A program made the translations under genes and the position numbers. Source: CAWAND01 sp963807065 (GTDB lineage Bacteria; Chloroflexota; Anaerolineae; Anaerolineales; E44-bin32). From it: a stretch of 64,000 nt of DNA. The notes beneath the pieces were generated by a model. The model was given only the letters and a program-made list of their open reading frames with translations. It made no database searches and had not been told where the DNA came from. Location of the stretch: positions 1,054,001-1,118,000 of the forward strand of contig CAWDZQ010000004.1 in the NCBI GenBank assembly GCA_963807065.1, read 5' to 3'. Every line of letters starts with the position of its first letter. Positions within the stretch are counted from its first letter, which is position 1. Positions 25,275-34,095 of this stretch are shown here, piece by piece.

Positions 25275-25283
25275 TGTTAGAAT
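25275..25283 (+). promoter_or_regulatory. Extended -10 promoter of moaA
   Basis: TGTTAGAAT followed by CGGGCC. A palindrome GCCTCCCGCGGGAGGC (25287-25302) lies in the short leader (about 68 nt), which is too short for the known Moco riboswitch. Confidence 0.5.
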
Positions 25284-25357
25284 CGGGCCTCCCGCGGGAG
25301 GCCGGCAGAGGTCAAAGTCGGCTCAGGCGAGGTTCCCATCTGAACGGGGTTGATTGC

Positions 25358-26395
25358 ATGCCGGTTGAGCAACCAGACGCACTCACGACCAAGGTTTTGG
25401 ATCGCTTGGGGCGCCCACTCCACGATTTGCGGATATCGGTGACGGACCGCTGCAATTTCCGCTGCGTGTACTGCATGCCCAAGGAAGTCTTCGGCCCGGG
25501 CTACGCGTTCCTGCCGCGCCAGGAGCTGTTGAGTTTCGACGAAATCGAGCGGTTGGTGCGCGTCTTTACCCGGCTGGGCGTGCGCAAAGTGAGGCTCACC
25601 GGCGGAGAGCCACTCCTTCGGCCCAGGATCGAAGACCTGATCGAGAGGCTGGCCTCAGTTCCCGGTGTGGATGATCTGACGATGACCACCAATGGATCGC
25701 TCTTGGCCCGGAAGGCGGAGCGTCTCAAGAAGGCCGGCCTGAACCGTGTGACGGTCAGTTTGGACTCGCTCGATGACGACGTGTTCACGGCCATGAACGA
25801 TGTAGATTTTCCGGTGGAGCGGGTCCTGGAAGGCATTCGGGCTGCGGCCAATGTCGGCCTGACACCGGTCAAGATCAATATGGTGGTCAAGCGCGGCGTG
25901 AACGAAGACAGCGTTCTGCCCATGGCGCGCGCCTTCAAAGACAGCGGTCACATCGTGCGCTTTATCGAGTATATGGATGTCGGAACGACCAATGGGTGGC
26001 GGCTGGACGACGTGGTGCCGGCCGCCGAGTTGGTGCGCCGGATTCGGGCCGAGATGCCCATCGAGCCCGCTGACTCCAACTATTTGGGGGAGGTGGCCAA
26101 CCGCTACCGCTACGAGGACGGCCAAGGGGAGATCGGCTTCATCGCTTCCGTCACTCAGCCCTTCTGTGCCGACTGTACCCGAGCGCGCCTGTCCGCCGAT
26201 GGCCGCTTGTTCACATGCTTGTTCGCCGTCAAAGGCCATGATTGCCGCCAGTACGTACGAGATGGCATGACAGATGATGACATTCTCGAGGCCCTGCGCG
26301 GGATCTGGGGTCGGCGCGGCGATCGCTATTCGGAGCTGCGTTCCGCCCGCACCGAGGGTTTGCAGAAGGTCGAGATGCATTTTATTGGCGGTTGA
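25358..26395 (+). CDS. moaA: GTP 3',8-cyclase (molybdenum cofactor biosynthesis)
   Basis: Radical-SAM enzyme that, before MoaC, rearranges GTP towards cyclic pyranopterin monophosphate. The 345-residue product has the SAM cluster CNFRCVYC at about residue 30, [27 protein letters not shown] and [13 protein letters not shown]. The second, substrate-binding cluster is [22 protein letters not shown], and the C-terminal Gly-Gly is required in the family. ATG 25358 is fitted to the conserved start of the domain. No other mo-genes are adjacent, and no sulfurtransferase follows. The presence implies at least one molybdoenzyme in the cell. Confidence 0.95.
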   Translation: MPVEQPDALTTKVLDRLGRPLHDLRISVTDRCNFRCVYCMPKEVFGPGYAFLPRQELLSFDEIERLVRVFTRLGVRKVRLTGGEPLLRPRIEDLIERLASVPGVDDLTMTTNGSLLARKAERLKKAGLNRVTVSLDSLDDDVFTAMNDVDFPVERVLEGIRAAANVGLTPVKINMVVKRGVNEDSVLPMARAFKDSGHIVRFIEYMDVGTTNGWRLDDVVPAAELVRRIRAEMPIEPADSNYLGEVANRYRYEDGQGEIGFIASVTQPFCADCTRARLSADGRLFTCLFAVKGHDCRQYVRDGMTDDDILEALRGIWGRRGDRYSELRSARTEGLQKVEMHFIGG

Positions 26396-26420
26396 GGCCT
26401 GAGGAATGGCCTGGTCAGCA

Positions 26421-26426
26421 TAGAAT
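26421..26426 (+). promoter_or_regulatory. -10 element upstream of the HAD gene
   Basis: TAGAAT followed by GCGCCGCGG, 63 bases before the HAD start at 26490. Confidence 0.4.
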
Positions 26427-26489
26427 GCGCCGCGGACGTCTGCAGGTGTTTGGATCATCCGTCGTTAAGACAATCCGCTTAGGTGAGTG

Positions 26490-27221
26490 ATGTCGAGTCT
26501 CTCGAAACGTGCCGTGCTGTTCGACCTGGATGGGACCCTGCGCCACAACGACCCGCCCCAAATCGACACCTTCTTCGCCTTTGCCCGGGATTTGGGCCTG
26601 GAGGTTCCGTCGGATCGGGCACACGACATCATGCGCTGGATCCATGCCTACTGGGCGGACTCTGATGAGTTGAAGGAGGATCGCGCTCAGCGAGGCAACG
26701 ATTGGGAGGGCTTGTGGTTGGCGTTCGCTGCGCGTCAGTTGGGTCATCTGGGAGTTGGCCCTGAAGACGCCGAGAGGATGGCCAAATCGATCCAGCGGCG
26801 CATGATCGACGAGTATCGGCCGAGCCATTTCATTCCCCAGGAAGTCCCCGCCCTTTTGGTTGATTTGAGACAAGCGGGGTGCCGGCTCGGGGTGGTCTCC
26901 AACCGAAGGAACCCAATCGGCGAGGTGATCTTAGAACTGGGCTTGGCTGAGCACTTTGATCTTACGCTGGCCGCCGGTGAAGTCGGTTGGTGGAAACCGG
27001 ACCATCGGCTGTTGGCCTACGCCGCCGATAAAATCGGGATCCCGCCGAATGAAACCCTCTACGTGGGGGACAACTTTTACGCCGACATCCCCGCCGCTGA
27101 AGGGGCAGGAATGCAGGCCGTGCTCCTCGACCCCCAAGCGCTGTTTCCAGAGGCAAACTGCCAGGTCATCCAGGATCTGGGGGAACTGGCTGTTATCCTG
27201 GCGCTCCCCGAAAGGCTCTAA
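26490..27221 (+). CDS. HAD-family hydrolase
   Basis: A 243-residue haloacid-dehalogenase-fold phosphatase. Motif I is LFDLDGTLRHND (nucleophile Asp), motif II is in GVVSNRRNP, the motif III lysine is in GWWKPDHRLL and motif IV is YVGDNFYADIPAAEGAGM. The helical cap between motifs I and II is rich in charged residues, as in subfamily IA phosphatases that act on phosphoglycolate-like small molecules. The substrate is unknown. ATG 26490 follows AGGTGAG; a GTG three bases earlier is possible. Confidence 0.85.
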   Translation: MSSLSKRAVLFDLDGTLRHNDPPQIDTFFAFARDLGLEVPSDRAHDIMRWIHAYWADSDELKEDRAQRGNDWEGLWLAFAARQLGHLGVGPEDAERMAKSIQRRMIDEYRPSHFIPQEVPALLVDLRQAGCRLGVVSNRRNPIGEVILELGLAEHFDLTLAAGEVGWWKPDHRLLAYAADKIGIPPNETLYVGDNFYADIPAAEGAGMQAVLLDPQALFPEANCQVIQDLGELAVILALPERL

Positions 27222-27265
27222 GCGAACGTTCATATGGTGGGGATGTACGGCGGGTGAGCCTGCAG

Positions 27266-27271
27266 TATAAT
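27266..27271 (+). promoter_or_regulatory. -10 element of the ClC gene
   Basis: TATAATCCCGCGGCG, 41 bases before the ATG, with no clear -35. Confidence 0.5.
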
Positions 27272-27311
27272 CCCGCGGCGATTCCTGAAGTAAGGACACA
27301 ATCCCCCTCCT

Positions 27312-29396
27312 ATGAACCCCCGAAGCACGATCCCCTCTTTGCTTGACCGCCTGCTGCCGTCCGAGGCGGCAGTCATGTTCGGCACAGCTGTCATTGTTGG
27401 CTTGGGCACCGGCCTGGGCGGCGTGTTCTTGATCAAGGCCATCCAGTGGATCCAGGACCTGCTCTACCGCGGGGCTCCGACAACCTGGCCTCAATTGGGC
27501 TGGGGCTGGCTGATTGTGGCGCCTGTGTTGGGGGCGTTGATCTCCGGCCCAATCATCGCCTTGTTTGCGCGCGAGGCCAAGGGCCACGGCGTGCCGGAAG
27601 TCATGCAGGCCATGGCGCTCGAAGGTGGCCGCATCCGGCCAAGGGTTGCCTTAGCCAAGATCTTCGCCTCGGCAGCCTGCATTGGCAGTGGGGGCTCGGC
27701 CGGGCGAGAGGGTCCCATCGTCCAGGTTGGGGCTGCCCTCGGCTCATCCATCGGCCAGTTTCTGCACTTTTCAGAAGAACGCGTTCGGAATCTGGTCGCA
27801 TGCGGGGCAGCCGCCGGCATCGCAGCCACGTTCAATGCCCCGATTGCTGGGGTCTTCTTTTCTCTTGAGATCATCCTCGGAGAGCTCCGTATGGGGGATA
27901 TGGGGAGCGTGGTCATCTCGGCCGTGACGGCCAGCGTCGTCGCCCGGACGTTCCTGGGAGACCAACCGGCATTCGCCCTGCCTCCGTATGCTCTCAACAG
28001 CGCCTGGGAGCTGATCTTCTATCTCCTGTTGGGGATCCTGGCGGCCGTTGTGGGTGTGTTGTTCATCAAGTTGCTCTACGCCTTTGAAGAACTCTTCGAT
28101 GCCTGGCGGTTCCCCATGGCCCTCAAGCCGGCCGCCGGGGCTCTCCTGCTCGGCATCACTGGCGTCGGCTATCCGTTGGTTCTGGCCGGGATGGAGAAGG
28201 CAGGCGGTGGCCAGGGGATTTCGGCCGCCAGTCTGGCCAACGGCTATCCGCGCATCTTCGGCACCGGATTCAATACTATTGAGTCGGCTCTGAACGGCAA
28301 CATGCTCATCAGCCTGATGCTGGCCCTGGTGCTGCTCAAGCTTCTGGCCACATCGCTCACGCTTGGCTCAGGCAACTCAGGAGGGGTGTTTGCCCCAGGT
28401 TTGTTCTCCGGCGCCATGCTCGGGGGAGCCTTTGGCGAGTTTGTGACGCGGGCGTTCCCTGGCATCGCTGCCGGATCGGGATCCTACGCCACGGTTGGCA
28501 TGGCGGCTGTGTTTGCCGCCGCCGCCCGCGCCCCGCTGACCGCAGTCCTGATTGTTTTCGAGATGACGAACGACTATCACATCATCCTTCCGCTGATGGT
28601 CGCCGTAGTCGTCTCGACCGCCATCGCCCAACACGTTCACCCAGAATCGATCTACACCTTGAAGCTGATCCGACGCGGCATTCGGCTGGCAAGCGGACGC
28701 GACGTGGACGTAATGGATTCGGTGAAGGTCGAAGAAATCATGCGCCGCAACCCGGTCACCGTGTACTCCAGCATGCCCGCCAGCGCCCTGGCTGACCTGT
28801 TCCTTCAAACCAACAGCCACGGATTTCCCGTTGTCGATAGGTCGGGGCGTCTGAAAGGGATCGTTTCCCTGGCCGACCTGCGGAGCGCCACGGAATCCGG
28901 CCCCGAGCGCAAGACGCTGAAGGTCAAAGACATGGCCAATCAGAACCTGGTGGTGGCCTATCCCGACGAGAGCGTCCGCATGGCCCTGCGCCGGATGGCG
29001 CCCAGGGATCTGTCAAGGCTGCCGGTTGTGTCACGCGAGGACCCGACGCGGTTGCTGGGCATCGTGCGGCGAAACGACGTGATCCGCGCCTATGAGATCG
29101 GCACGTTGAGGCGAACGGCGGCACAGCCCAGCTCCGAGCTGACGCGCTTCCCTGGCGCGCGGGCGGCTCAGTTCGAGGTGCGGGAAGGGGCTCCAGCGGC
29201 AGGCAAGACCCTCAAGGACGCCGGCCTGCCCCGGGAGTGCGTGGTCATCAGCATCTCCAGAGATGGAGACCTGGTGATCCCCCACGGTGACACCAGCCTC
29301 ATGCCCAAGGACCATGTCACGGTCCTGTTGAAGGGGTGTGAACCGTCGAGTCTGGTGCGCCTGCTCGAGGAGGCGGAGGAGCAGCCGACCGACTAG
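27312..29396 (+). CDS. ClC-type chloride channel/transporter with CBS pair and TrkA_C domain
   Basis: A 694-residue membrane protein. Residues about 20-440 are a ClC body with the three filter segments GSGGSAGREGP (its glutamate is the gating/proton glutamate), GNSGGVFAPG and the inner-helix tyrosine region near GSGSYATVG. Two CBS motifs follow (starting VEEIMRRNPVTVYSS and VKDMANQNLVVAYPDE), then a TrkA_C-like domain ending LVIPHGDTSLMPKDHVTVLLKG. Retention of the gating glutamate favours an anion/proton exchanger. The CBS and TrkA_C parts point to ligand control by nucleotides. The substrate could be chloride, nitrate or fluoride; the sequence does not decide. Confidence 0.92.
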   Translation: MNPRSTIPSLLDRLLPSEAAVMFGTAVIVGLGTGLGGVFLIKAIQWIQDLLYRGAPTTWPQLGWGWLIVAPVLGALISGPIIALFAREAKGHGVPEVMQAMALEGGRIRPRVALAKIFASAACIGSGGSAGREGPIVQVGAALGSSIGQFLHFSEERVRNLVACGAAAGIAATFNAPIAGVFFSLEIILGELRMGDMGSVVISAVTASVVARTFLGDQPAFALPPYALNSAWELIFYLLLGILAAVVGVLFIKLLYAFEELFDAWRFPMALKPAAGALLLGITGVGYPLVLAGMEKAGGGQGISAASLANGYPRIFGTGFNTIESALNGNMLISLMLALVLLKLLATSLTLGSGNSGGVFAPGLFSGAMLGGAFGEFVTRAFPGIAAGSGSYATVGMAAVFAAAARAPLTAVLIVFEMTNDYHIILPLMVAVVVSTAIAQHVHPESIYTLKLIRRGIRLASGRDVDVMDSVKVEEIMRRNPVTVYSSMPASALADLFLQTNSHGFPVVDRSGRLKGIVSLADLRSATESGPERKTLKVKDMANQNLVVAYPDESVRMALRRMAPRDLSRLPVVSREDPTRLLGIVRRNDVIRAYEIGTLRRTAAQPSSELTRFPGARAAQFEVREGAPAAGKTLKDAGLPRECVVISISRDGDLVIPHGDTSLMPKDHVTVLLKGCEPSSLVRLLEEAEEQPTD

Positions 29397-29424
29397 CGGA
29401 GCCAGGCCGTAGGCCATTCGTGCA

Positions 29425-29453
29425 TTGACTTACGCCCCTTGGCTGTCTATACT
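29425..29453 (+). promoter_or_regulatory. Consensus sigma-70 promoter upstream of a short RNA
   Basis: TTGACT (29425-29430) and TATACT (29448-29453) with a 17-bp spacer; the predicted start is near 29460. Confidence 0.75.
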
Positions 29454-29459
29454 GTTAAC

Positions 29460-29581
29460 ATCTGAAATCCCGGTGTGAGGCGGTCAACCATGCGAGGGTA
29501 CCGGAGATGAGGGTATTAGACCCAAATGGAATAGTGCGACCGGATTGAGGCACGGGGCTGAACCAGCCCGCGTGCCTTTTT
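29460..29581 (+). ncRNA. Candidate small RNA or attenuated leader ahead of the SWIM gene
   Basis: A 120-nt transcript is bounded by a consensus promoter and a strong terminator. It contains two tiny frames overlapping as ATGA: MRGYR (29490-29510) and MRVLDPNGIVRPD (29507-29548). The second stop codon ends one base before the terminator stem, the geometry of a leader-peptide attenuator. No known RNA family is recognised. It may be a regulatory RNA, or control read-through into the SWIM gene. Confidence 0.5.
29549..29581 (+). terminator. Intrinsic terminator of the short RNA
   Basis: A twelve-pair stem (GGCACGGGGCTG against CAGCCC-G-CGTGCC, with one bulged G at 29570), a three-base loop and five T residues. 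The SWIM gene begins 31 bases further on. Confidence 0.85.
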
Positions 29582-29611
29582 GTTTCCTGTGAGCCGAGAC
29601 GAGGAGCAACG

Positions 29612-29857
29612 ATGGATTATGGGATGATCGGGAAGATCGAGAAGGCCAAGCGTTACGCTGAAGAGCGGGAGCGGATACGGTTTGATGCATTCCATGCCAC
29701 GTTTGATGGTGAGAACAACCCTCACAGCGTGCACTTTGAAGACGGCAGCTGGACCTGTGATTGCGATTTCTTTACCTCGCGTGGGGTGTGCAGCCATACC
29801 ATGGCGCTCGAACGGGTACTCGAGGGCATGCTCCCGGCGGTGGTCGAGGCCAGCTAG
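29612..29857 (+). CDS. Small SWIM zinc-finger protein
   Basis: An 81-residue protein with a basic/acidic N-terminal helix (IGKIEKAKRYAEERERIRF) and a SWIM motif CDCDFFTSRGVCSH, the C-x-C-x(n)-C-x-H zinc-binding arrangement, ending in a short helix. SWIM domains bind DNA or proteins. Such tiny stand-alone forms have no fixed function. GAGGAGC lies before the ATG. Upstream are a promoter and a terminator that could regulate it; downstream is a strong terminator. Confidence 0.82.
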   Translation: MDYGMIGKIEKAKRYAEERERIRFDAFHATFDGENNPHSVHFEDGSWTCDCDFFTSRGVCSHTMALERVLEGMLPAVVEAS

Positions 29858-29879
29858 AAGAATTGCCTCCTGGTCGTCA

Positions 29880-29905
29880 GCCGGGCCCGAAGGGCCCGGC
29901 TTTTT
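29880..29905 (+). terminator. Intrinsic terminator after the SWIM gene
   Basis: GCCGGGCCC, loop GAA, GGGCCCGGC, then five T residues. Confidence 0.9.
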
Positions 29906-29918
29906 GATTCGTCCTGCG

Positions 29919-29927
29919 TGGTAGAAT
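29919..29927 (+). promoter_or_regulatory. Extended -10 promoter of the YbhN-like gene
   Basis: TGGTAGAAT followed by GGCGCCG, just after the preceding terminator. Confidence 0.55.
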
Positions 29928-29965
29928 GGCGCCGTGGCGGGGAGGCTTTGCCCCCCGCCGTCTTC

Positions 29966-30991
29966 ATGGAGGTCGGTTTGAGACGTTGGCAATTCTGGGT
30001 TGGGCTCGCCATAAGCGCCCTCTTTGTTTGGCTCGCACTGAGGGGCCTGAAGCTTGGGGACGTTTGGGCCTCCCTGAAAGAAGCCAACTACTGGTGGATC
30101 TTGCCCGGCGTCGCCGTGTACTTCTTGGCCGTCTGGGCGCGGGCATGGCGCTGGCACTATCTGCTCCGCCCAGTGAAGTCCATTCCGACGGCCACCATGT
30201 TCCCCGTGGTGGCCATCGGTTACATGGGGAACAATGTCTACCCGGCTCGGGCAGGTGAGGTGCTCAGAGCCTACGTCCTGCGTCGTCGCGAGGGTGTACC
30301 GATGTCGGCGTCTCTAGCGACCATCATCGTCGAGCGAGCTTTCGATGGGGTCGTTATGCTTGCCTTCATCTTCCTCAACCTGCCGGAATTGGCGCGCGTC
30401 ACATCGGTCCCGGGCGTGGCTTCAAGCCTGAGGAGCGTCGCCGTGTGGGGCACGGTTGTGTTTGCGGCCGCCGTCATCCTCTTCTTGGTTATGGCCATCT
30501 TCCCGGCCCACGCTGAACGTGTCATTCACGCTGTGCTCAAGCGCATCGCGCCGGACCCTCTCCATGATCGCATCATGGCGTTGGTCAGCCAATTCCTCAG
30601 CGGCCTGGCAGCGCTTCGTTCGCCCGGTGACGTGGCAATGGTCCTGGTGACGTCGGCTGTGATCTGGCTGTTGGAGACCGGCAAGTATTGGTTCGTGATG
30701 CACGCTTTTCCCTTCACCGTCAGCTATTTCGCCCTGATGCTGATGAACGGCATCGTCAATCTCGCCACGACCATACCCTCGGCGCCTGGCTACGTCGGGA
30801 CCTTTGATGCGCCCGGCATCGCAGTGCTCGGCGCATATGGCGTCCCCACGGCGACAGCCGCCGGATACACCCTTGTTCTGCACGCCGCCCTGTGGCTTCC
30901 AATTACGGTCCTGGGAGCCTACTATTTCGCGCGCGAGAGCCTGAATTGGGATCGGCTGCGAGCGGAAATGTCGCGTGAGGGCTTGGCATGA
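29966..30991 (+). CDS. Lysylphosphatidylglycerol synthase TM-region (YbhN-like) protein
   Basis: A protein of about 341 residues with eight or so membrane helices and family landmarks RAWRWHYLLRP near residue 50, the YMGNNVYPARAGEVLRAYVL stretch, ATIIVERAFDGVVML and a C-terminal PGYVGTFDAPGIAVLGAYG. It matches the UPF0104/AglD-type flippase-like fold used in lipid-linked transport. The lysyl-transfer domain of MprF is absent, so aminoacylation is not expected. The start is uncertain: ATG 29966 has no good ribosome site, while TTG 29978 has GGAGG five bases upstream. It overlaps the next gene as ATGA, so the pair probably works together on a membrane lipid or polyprenyl pathway. Confidence 0.83.
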   Translation: MEVGLRRWQFWVGLAISALFVWLALRGLKLGDVWASLKEANYWWILPGVAVYFLAVWARAWRWHYLLRPVKSIPTATMFPVVAIGYMGNNVYPARAGEVLRAYVLRRREGVPMSASLATIIVERAFDGVVMLAFIFLNLPELARVTSVPGVASSLRSVAVWGTVVFAAAVILFLVMAIFPAHAERVIHAVLKRIAPDPLHDRIMALVSQFLSGLAALRSPGDVAMVLVTSAVIWLLETGKYWFVMHAFPFTVSYFALMLMNGIVNLATTIPSAPGYVGTFDAPGIAVLGAYGVPTATAAGYTLVLHAALWLPITVLGAYYFARESLNWDRLRAEMSREGLA

Positions 30992-32361
30992 AGGTCGCCA
31001 TTGTCGGCGCAGGCGCCGGGGGACTTTCCGCCGCCTACGATCTGCGACGGGCCGGATGCGATGTGACCATTTTGGAGGCGTCAGACCACGTCGGCGGCTT
31101 GGCGGCTGGGTTCAAGATCCCTCGCTGGGATTGGTCGGTCGAACGTTACTACCATCACTGGTTTGCCAGCGACAAGCACATTCTGGGTCTGATCGACGAG
31201 CTCGGCTGGAGTGATCGGGCCTTCTTCCCCTGGCCGATCACAGGAGCCTATCACGAGGGCCATTTTTTCCCGCTTGATGGTCCATTGTCCCTGGTCTTCC
31301 CACGGCTTCCCTGGCTGGACCGGATGCCGGGCGCCGGCACGCTTGCACGGGGCCTGCACGTGCTTCGTTTTCCTGGCCTGAATTGGGGGGACAAGATGCG
31401 CTTCGGCCTGGCCTCCATCTATCTGCTGCTCTCCCGCGACTGGCACGGTTTCGAGAAGGTGACCGCCCACGAGTGGCTGGAAAAATGGATGGGCCGCCAT
31501 GGTTATGAAGTGTTGTGGGAGCCGCTATTGGTGGGCAAATTCGGCCCTTATTACAAACTGGTCAATATGGCCTGGTTTTGGGCCAGGGTCAAAGCCAGGA
31601 CGCCTCGTTTGGGAACGTTCGAGGGCGGCTTTCAGGCATTCATGGATCAGTTTGCTGATCGGCTCGAGTCCATGGGGGTCACATTCCACTATCGAACTCC
31701 GGTGGAGCGAGTTGCCGTCGGAGCCGGCGGGGGGGTGACCCTGGATGTGGCAGGGGGTACGATCACGGCCGATCACTGTCTGGTGACGACATCGCCCGGT
31801 TTGCTGGCGAAGCTGGCCCCCGACCTGCCGGATGACTACTTACATCAATTGCTTTCGATGGACTCGCTGGGGGCGGTCGTGCTTGTGGTGGCTTTGACGC
31901 ACCGGCTGTCCGAATCAGGAATTTACTGGCACAATCTGCCCAAGTCGTCCGGCTTCCCCTTCCTGGCGCTGGTTGAGCACACGAATTTCCTTTCGCCGCG
32001 TTTTTTCGGCGGGGATCATATTGTCTACTGCGGGGACTATCTCAAACCGGATCACGAGTACTTCAGCCTCAGCAAAGAGGAGCTCCTGGAGCGGTTCGTG
32101 CCAGCTCTGGCAAGGGTCAACCCGGAATTCACGACGGATTGGGTCCGAGAAGCCTGGCTTTTCAGGACCCCGTATGCGCAACCTGTCCCCCCTGTCAATC
32201 ATTCGGGGGCCATCCCAGACTTAGAGACCCCGATCCCTGGTTTGTGGCTGGCGAGCATGAGCCAGGTCTACCCTTGGGACCGTGGCACCAACTTTGCGGT
32301 GGAAATCGGCCGCCGGGCGGCTGCCCGCATCCTCGCCCAACCGGCCGTTTTCCAACCGTGA
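30988..32361 (+). CDS. FAD-dependent amine-oxidase-like oxidoreductase
   Basis: A 457-residue flavoprotein with the dinucleotide motif VAIVGAGAGGLSAAYDLRRAG at residues 3-23, the acid position in ILEASDHVGG, and a C-terminal GLWLASMSQVYPWDRGTNFAVEIGRRAA segment that closes the FAD site. It belongs to the large group that includes protoporphyrinogen oxidases, carotenoid/squalene desaturases and UDP-galactopyranose mutase-like proteins; which one is not clear. Start and stop overlap with the YbhN-like gene (ATGA), supporting a shared pathway, perhaps isoprenoid or glycolipid metabolism. No membrane helix is evident. Confidence 0.85.
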   Translation: MKVAIVGAGAGGLSAAYDLRRAGCDVTILEASDHVGGLAAGFKIPRWDWSVERYYHHWFASDKHILGLIDELGWSDRAFFPWPITGAYHEGHFFPLDGPLSLVFPRLPWLDRMPGAGTLARGLHVLRFPGLNWGDKMRFGLASIYLLLSRDWHGFEKVTAHEWLEKWMGRHGYEVLWEPLLVGKFGPYYKLVNMAWFWARVKARTPRLGTFEGGFQAFMDQFADRLESMGVTFHYRTPVERVAVGAGGGVTLDVAGGTITADHCLVTTSPGLLAKLAPDLPDDYLHQLLSMDSLGAVVLVVALTHRLSESGIYWHNLPKSSGFPFLALVEHTNFLSPRFFGGDHIVYCGDYLKPDHEYFSLSKEELLERFVPALARVNPEFTTDWVREAWLFRTPYAQPVPPVNHSGAIPDLETPIPGLWLASMSQVYPWDRGTNFAVEIGRRAAARILAQPAVFQP

Positions 32362-32386
32362 ATCATGCATCCGGGGCGCGCCGGAA

Positions 32387-32395
32387 TGGTATCCT
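32387..32395 (+). promoter_or_regulatory. Extended -10 promoter of the HU-like gene
   Basis: TGGTATCCT, 88 bases before the ATG at 32484. Confidence 0.35.
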
Positions 32396-32483
32396 TAACT
32401 GCTGACTGGGGCGCAACCGGCGCCCATCCAATGACCACAGCAACAGTCAGGCTGCGTTCCAGCCTTTCATCGGAGGAGACAAT

Positions 32484-32909
32484 ATGGCCAGCATCAGAGA
32501 CGCCCTTAGGGCATATGCCCCAGCGCTCGATTTGGAAGCCCCGGTCCCCACGGATGAGGTCGTGTCCCACCTCTCCGATAAGACCGGACTTGAAAGCGAT
32601 GTAATCCGGCAGGTTATGGGCGCGCTCCCCGAGATGGTTTTCTGGTTCCTGGTCCGTGGCCGTCCGATTGAATTCGACGGGATTGGACATCTCAAACCGG
32701 CGATCGGCCTCGATGGCAAGATCCGGGCAGCTATCGATACCGACGAGGCATTGGCTGCAAGCATGAGTGAACCCGATGCCTACCGGGCAGGAATCGTGCG
32801 AAGAGAGGGCATCGGCGTTCCTTTGGCGCGCCTGGCCCAGATGTGGAACTCGACCCATCCCAGCGATCCCGTCACGGACTTGGACGCGTTCGCCGTCCGG
32901 ACCAGCTAG
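32484..32909 (+). CDS. HU-like (HU-HIG type) DNA-binding protein, putative
   Basis: A 141-residue soluble protein. Residues about 20-75 (PTDEVVSHLSDKTGLESDVIRQVMGALPEMVFWFLVRGRPIEFDGIGHLKPAI) follow the HU-HIG pattern: two helices for dimerisation and a strand bearing the DNA arm. A C-terminal extension of about 65 residues ends in a Pro/Asp-rich stretch. It is less basic than true HU, so DNA binding is a guess. AGGAG lies before the ATG. It is transcribed alone, just before the M29 peptidase gene. Confidence 0.55.
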   Translation: MASIRDALRAYAPALDLEAPVPTDEVVSHLSDKTGLESDVIRQVMGALPEMVFWFLVRGRPIEFDGIGHLKPAIGLDGKIRAAIDTDEALAASMSEPDAYRAGIVRREGIGVPLARLAQMWNSTHPSDPVTDLDAFAVRTS

Positions 32910-32969
32910 CTTTTCCCATCGCATAAGCCGCCTGGGGGAGGCCCACACATCAGTTTCCACGGAGTGAGC

Positions 32970-34094
32970 ATGACTGACCCCAGAGTTGAACGACATGCGC
33001 AGGTTCTGGTGGATTACTGCGTCAAGGTGGCGCCGGGGGACCGCGTGGTTATCGAGGCCGAGCCCACCGCAGAACCGTTGGTACGGGCGGTGTTCGAACG
33101 AATCCTCAAGGCTGGCGGCCATCCTCAGCTGGCCGTCTCCCTGGCAGGCATGCAGACATATTCGGGGATTGACGACCTGTTCATGGCGCATGCCAGCGAA
33201 GAGCAGCTGATGTTCGTGCCGCCATTCCTGCTGGATGCCTACGAGCACTTTGAAGGCCGCATCCGGATCCACTCTCAAGCGAACACCCGAACCCTGACGC
33301 ATGCCGACCCCAAGCGAATGGCCAAGCGGCTGACAGCGGTCAAGCCCATTCTCAGGGCTCAGTTCGATCGGGGCGGCACAGGAGCGTTCAAATGGGTGAC
33401 CACACTCCACCCCACCGAGGCCTACGCGCAAGATGCGGAGCTGAGCCTGCCTGAATATGAGGAGTTTGTCTATCAGGCCTGCCACGTTGCCGGCGATGAC
33501 GACCCAGTCGCTTTCTGGATCGGTGTTCAGAAAGAGCAGGCGAAGGCAATCGGGGTCCTGGAGGGCCACGATAAAGTGCACCTTCAGGGTCCCAACTGCG
33601 ACCTTCACCTTTCGATCAAGGGTCGTACGTTTATGAACGCCGACGGGACCTGTAACATGCCGGACGGCGAGATTTACACAGGCCCGGTGGAAGAATCGGT
33701 CGACGGCTGGGTCAACTTCACCTACCCTGCCATCCGTCTCGGGAACGAGGTCAGCGGTATCAAGCTGAAATTCGAGGCGGGTAAGGTGGTCGAAGCCTCT
33801 GCCGCCAAGAATCAGGCGGTCCTAGAGGAGAGCATTAATACCGATGAGGGGGCACGCTACGTCGGCGAGTTCGCCATTGGCACCAACTATGGGATCGGGC
33901 GTCATACGGGCAATATCCTGTTCGACGAAAAGATCGGGGGGAGCTTCCATATGGCGCTGGGTTCCGGCTATCCGGAGACCGGGAGCAAGAACGACAGTGC
34001 CATCCACTGGGACATGATCTGTGACATGAAAGTGGACTCGCAAATCGCCGTCGACGGTGACGTGATCTACAAGGATGGTCGTTTCACATTCTAG
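32970..34094 (+). CDS. M29-family metallo-aminopeptidase
   Basis: A 374-residue peptidase of the thermophilic aminopeptidase T/AmpS family. The metal ligands and neighbours appear at NEVSGIKLKFEAGKV, GEFAIGTNYGI, HTGNILFDEKIGGSFHMALGSGYPETG and SAIHWDMICDM, where the family has Glu, Glu, His, Tyr, His and Asp. These cytoplasmic enzymes release N-terminal residues with broad specificity using two cobalt or zinc ions. ATG 32970 has GGAG six bases upstream; the GTG before it is rejected. The stop is two bases from the next start, so co-transcription with the cytochrome gene is likely. Confidence 0.92.
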   Translation: MTDPRVERHAQVLVDYCVKVAPGDRVVIEAEPTAEPLVRAVFERILKAGGHPQLAVSLAGMQTYSGIDDLFMAHASEEQLMFVPPFLLDAYEHFEGRIRIHSQANTRTLTHADPKRMAKRLTAVKPILRAQFDRGGTGAFKWVTTLHPTEAYAQDAELSLPEYEEFVYQACHVAGDDDPVAFWIGVQKEQAKAIGVLEGHDKVHLQGPNCDLHLSIKGRTFMNADGTCNMPDGEIYTGPVEESVDGWVNFTYPAIRLGNEVSGIKLKFEAGKVVEASAAKNQAVLEESINTDEGARYVGEFAIGTNYGIGRHTGNILFDEKIGGSFHMALGSGYPETGSKNDSAIHWDMICDMKVDSQIAVDGDVIYKDGRFTF

Positions 34095-34095
34095 G

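Noticed and set aside
25284..25357. Molybdenum cofactor riboswitch before moaA
   Set aside because: The leader is about 70 nt and has one short GC-rich hairpin; known Moco riboswitches are about twice as long and no core motif is seen.
32268..33608. 446-residue minus-strand open frame over the FAD and M29 genes
   Set aside because: It is antisense to well-supported genes and carries no domain; a product of codon bias.
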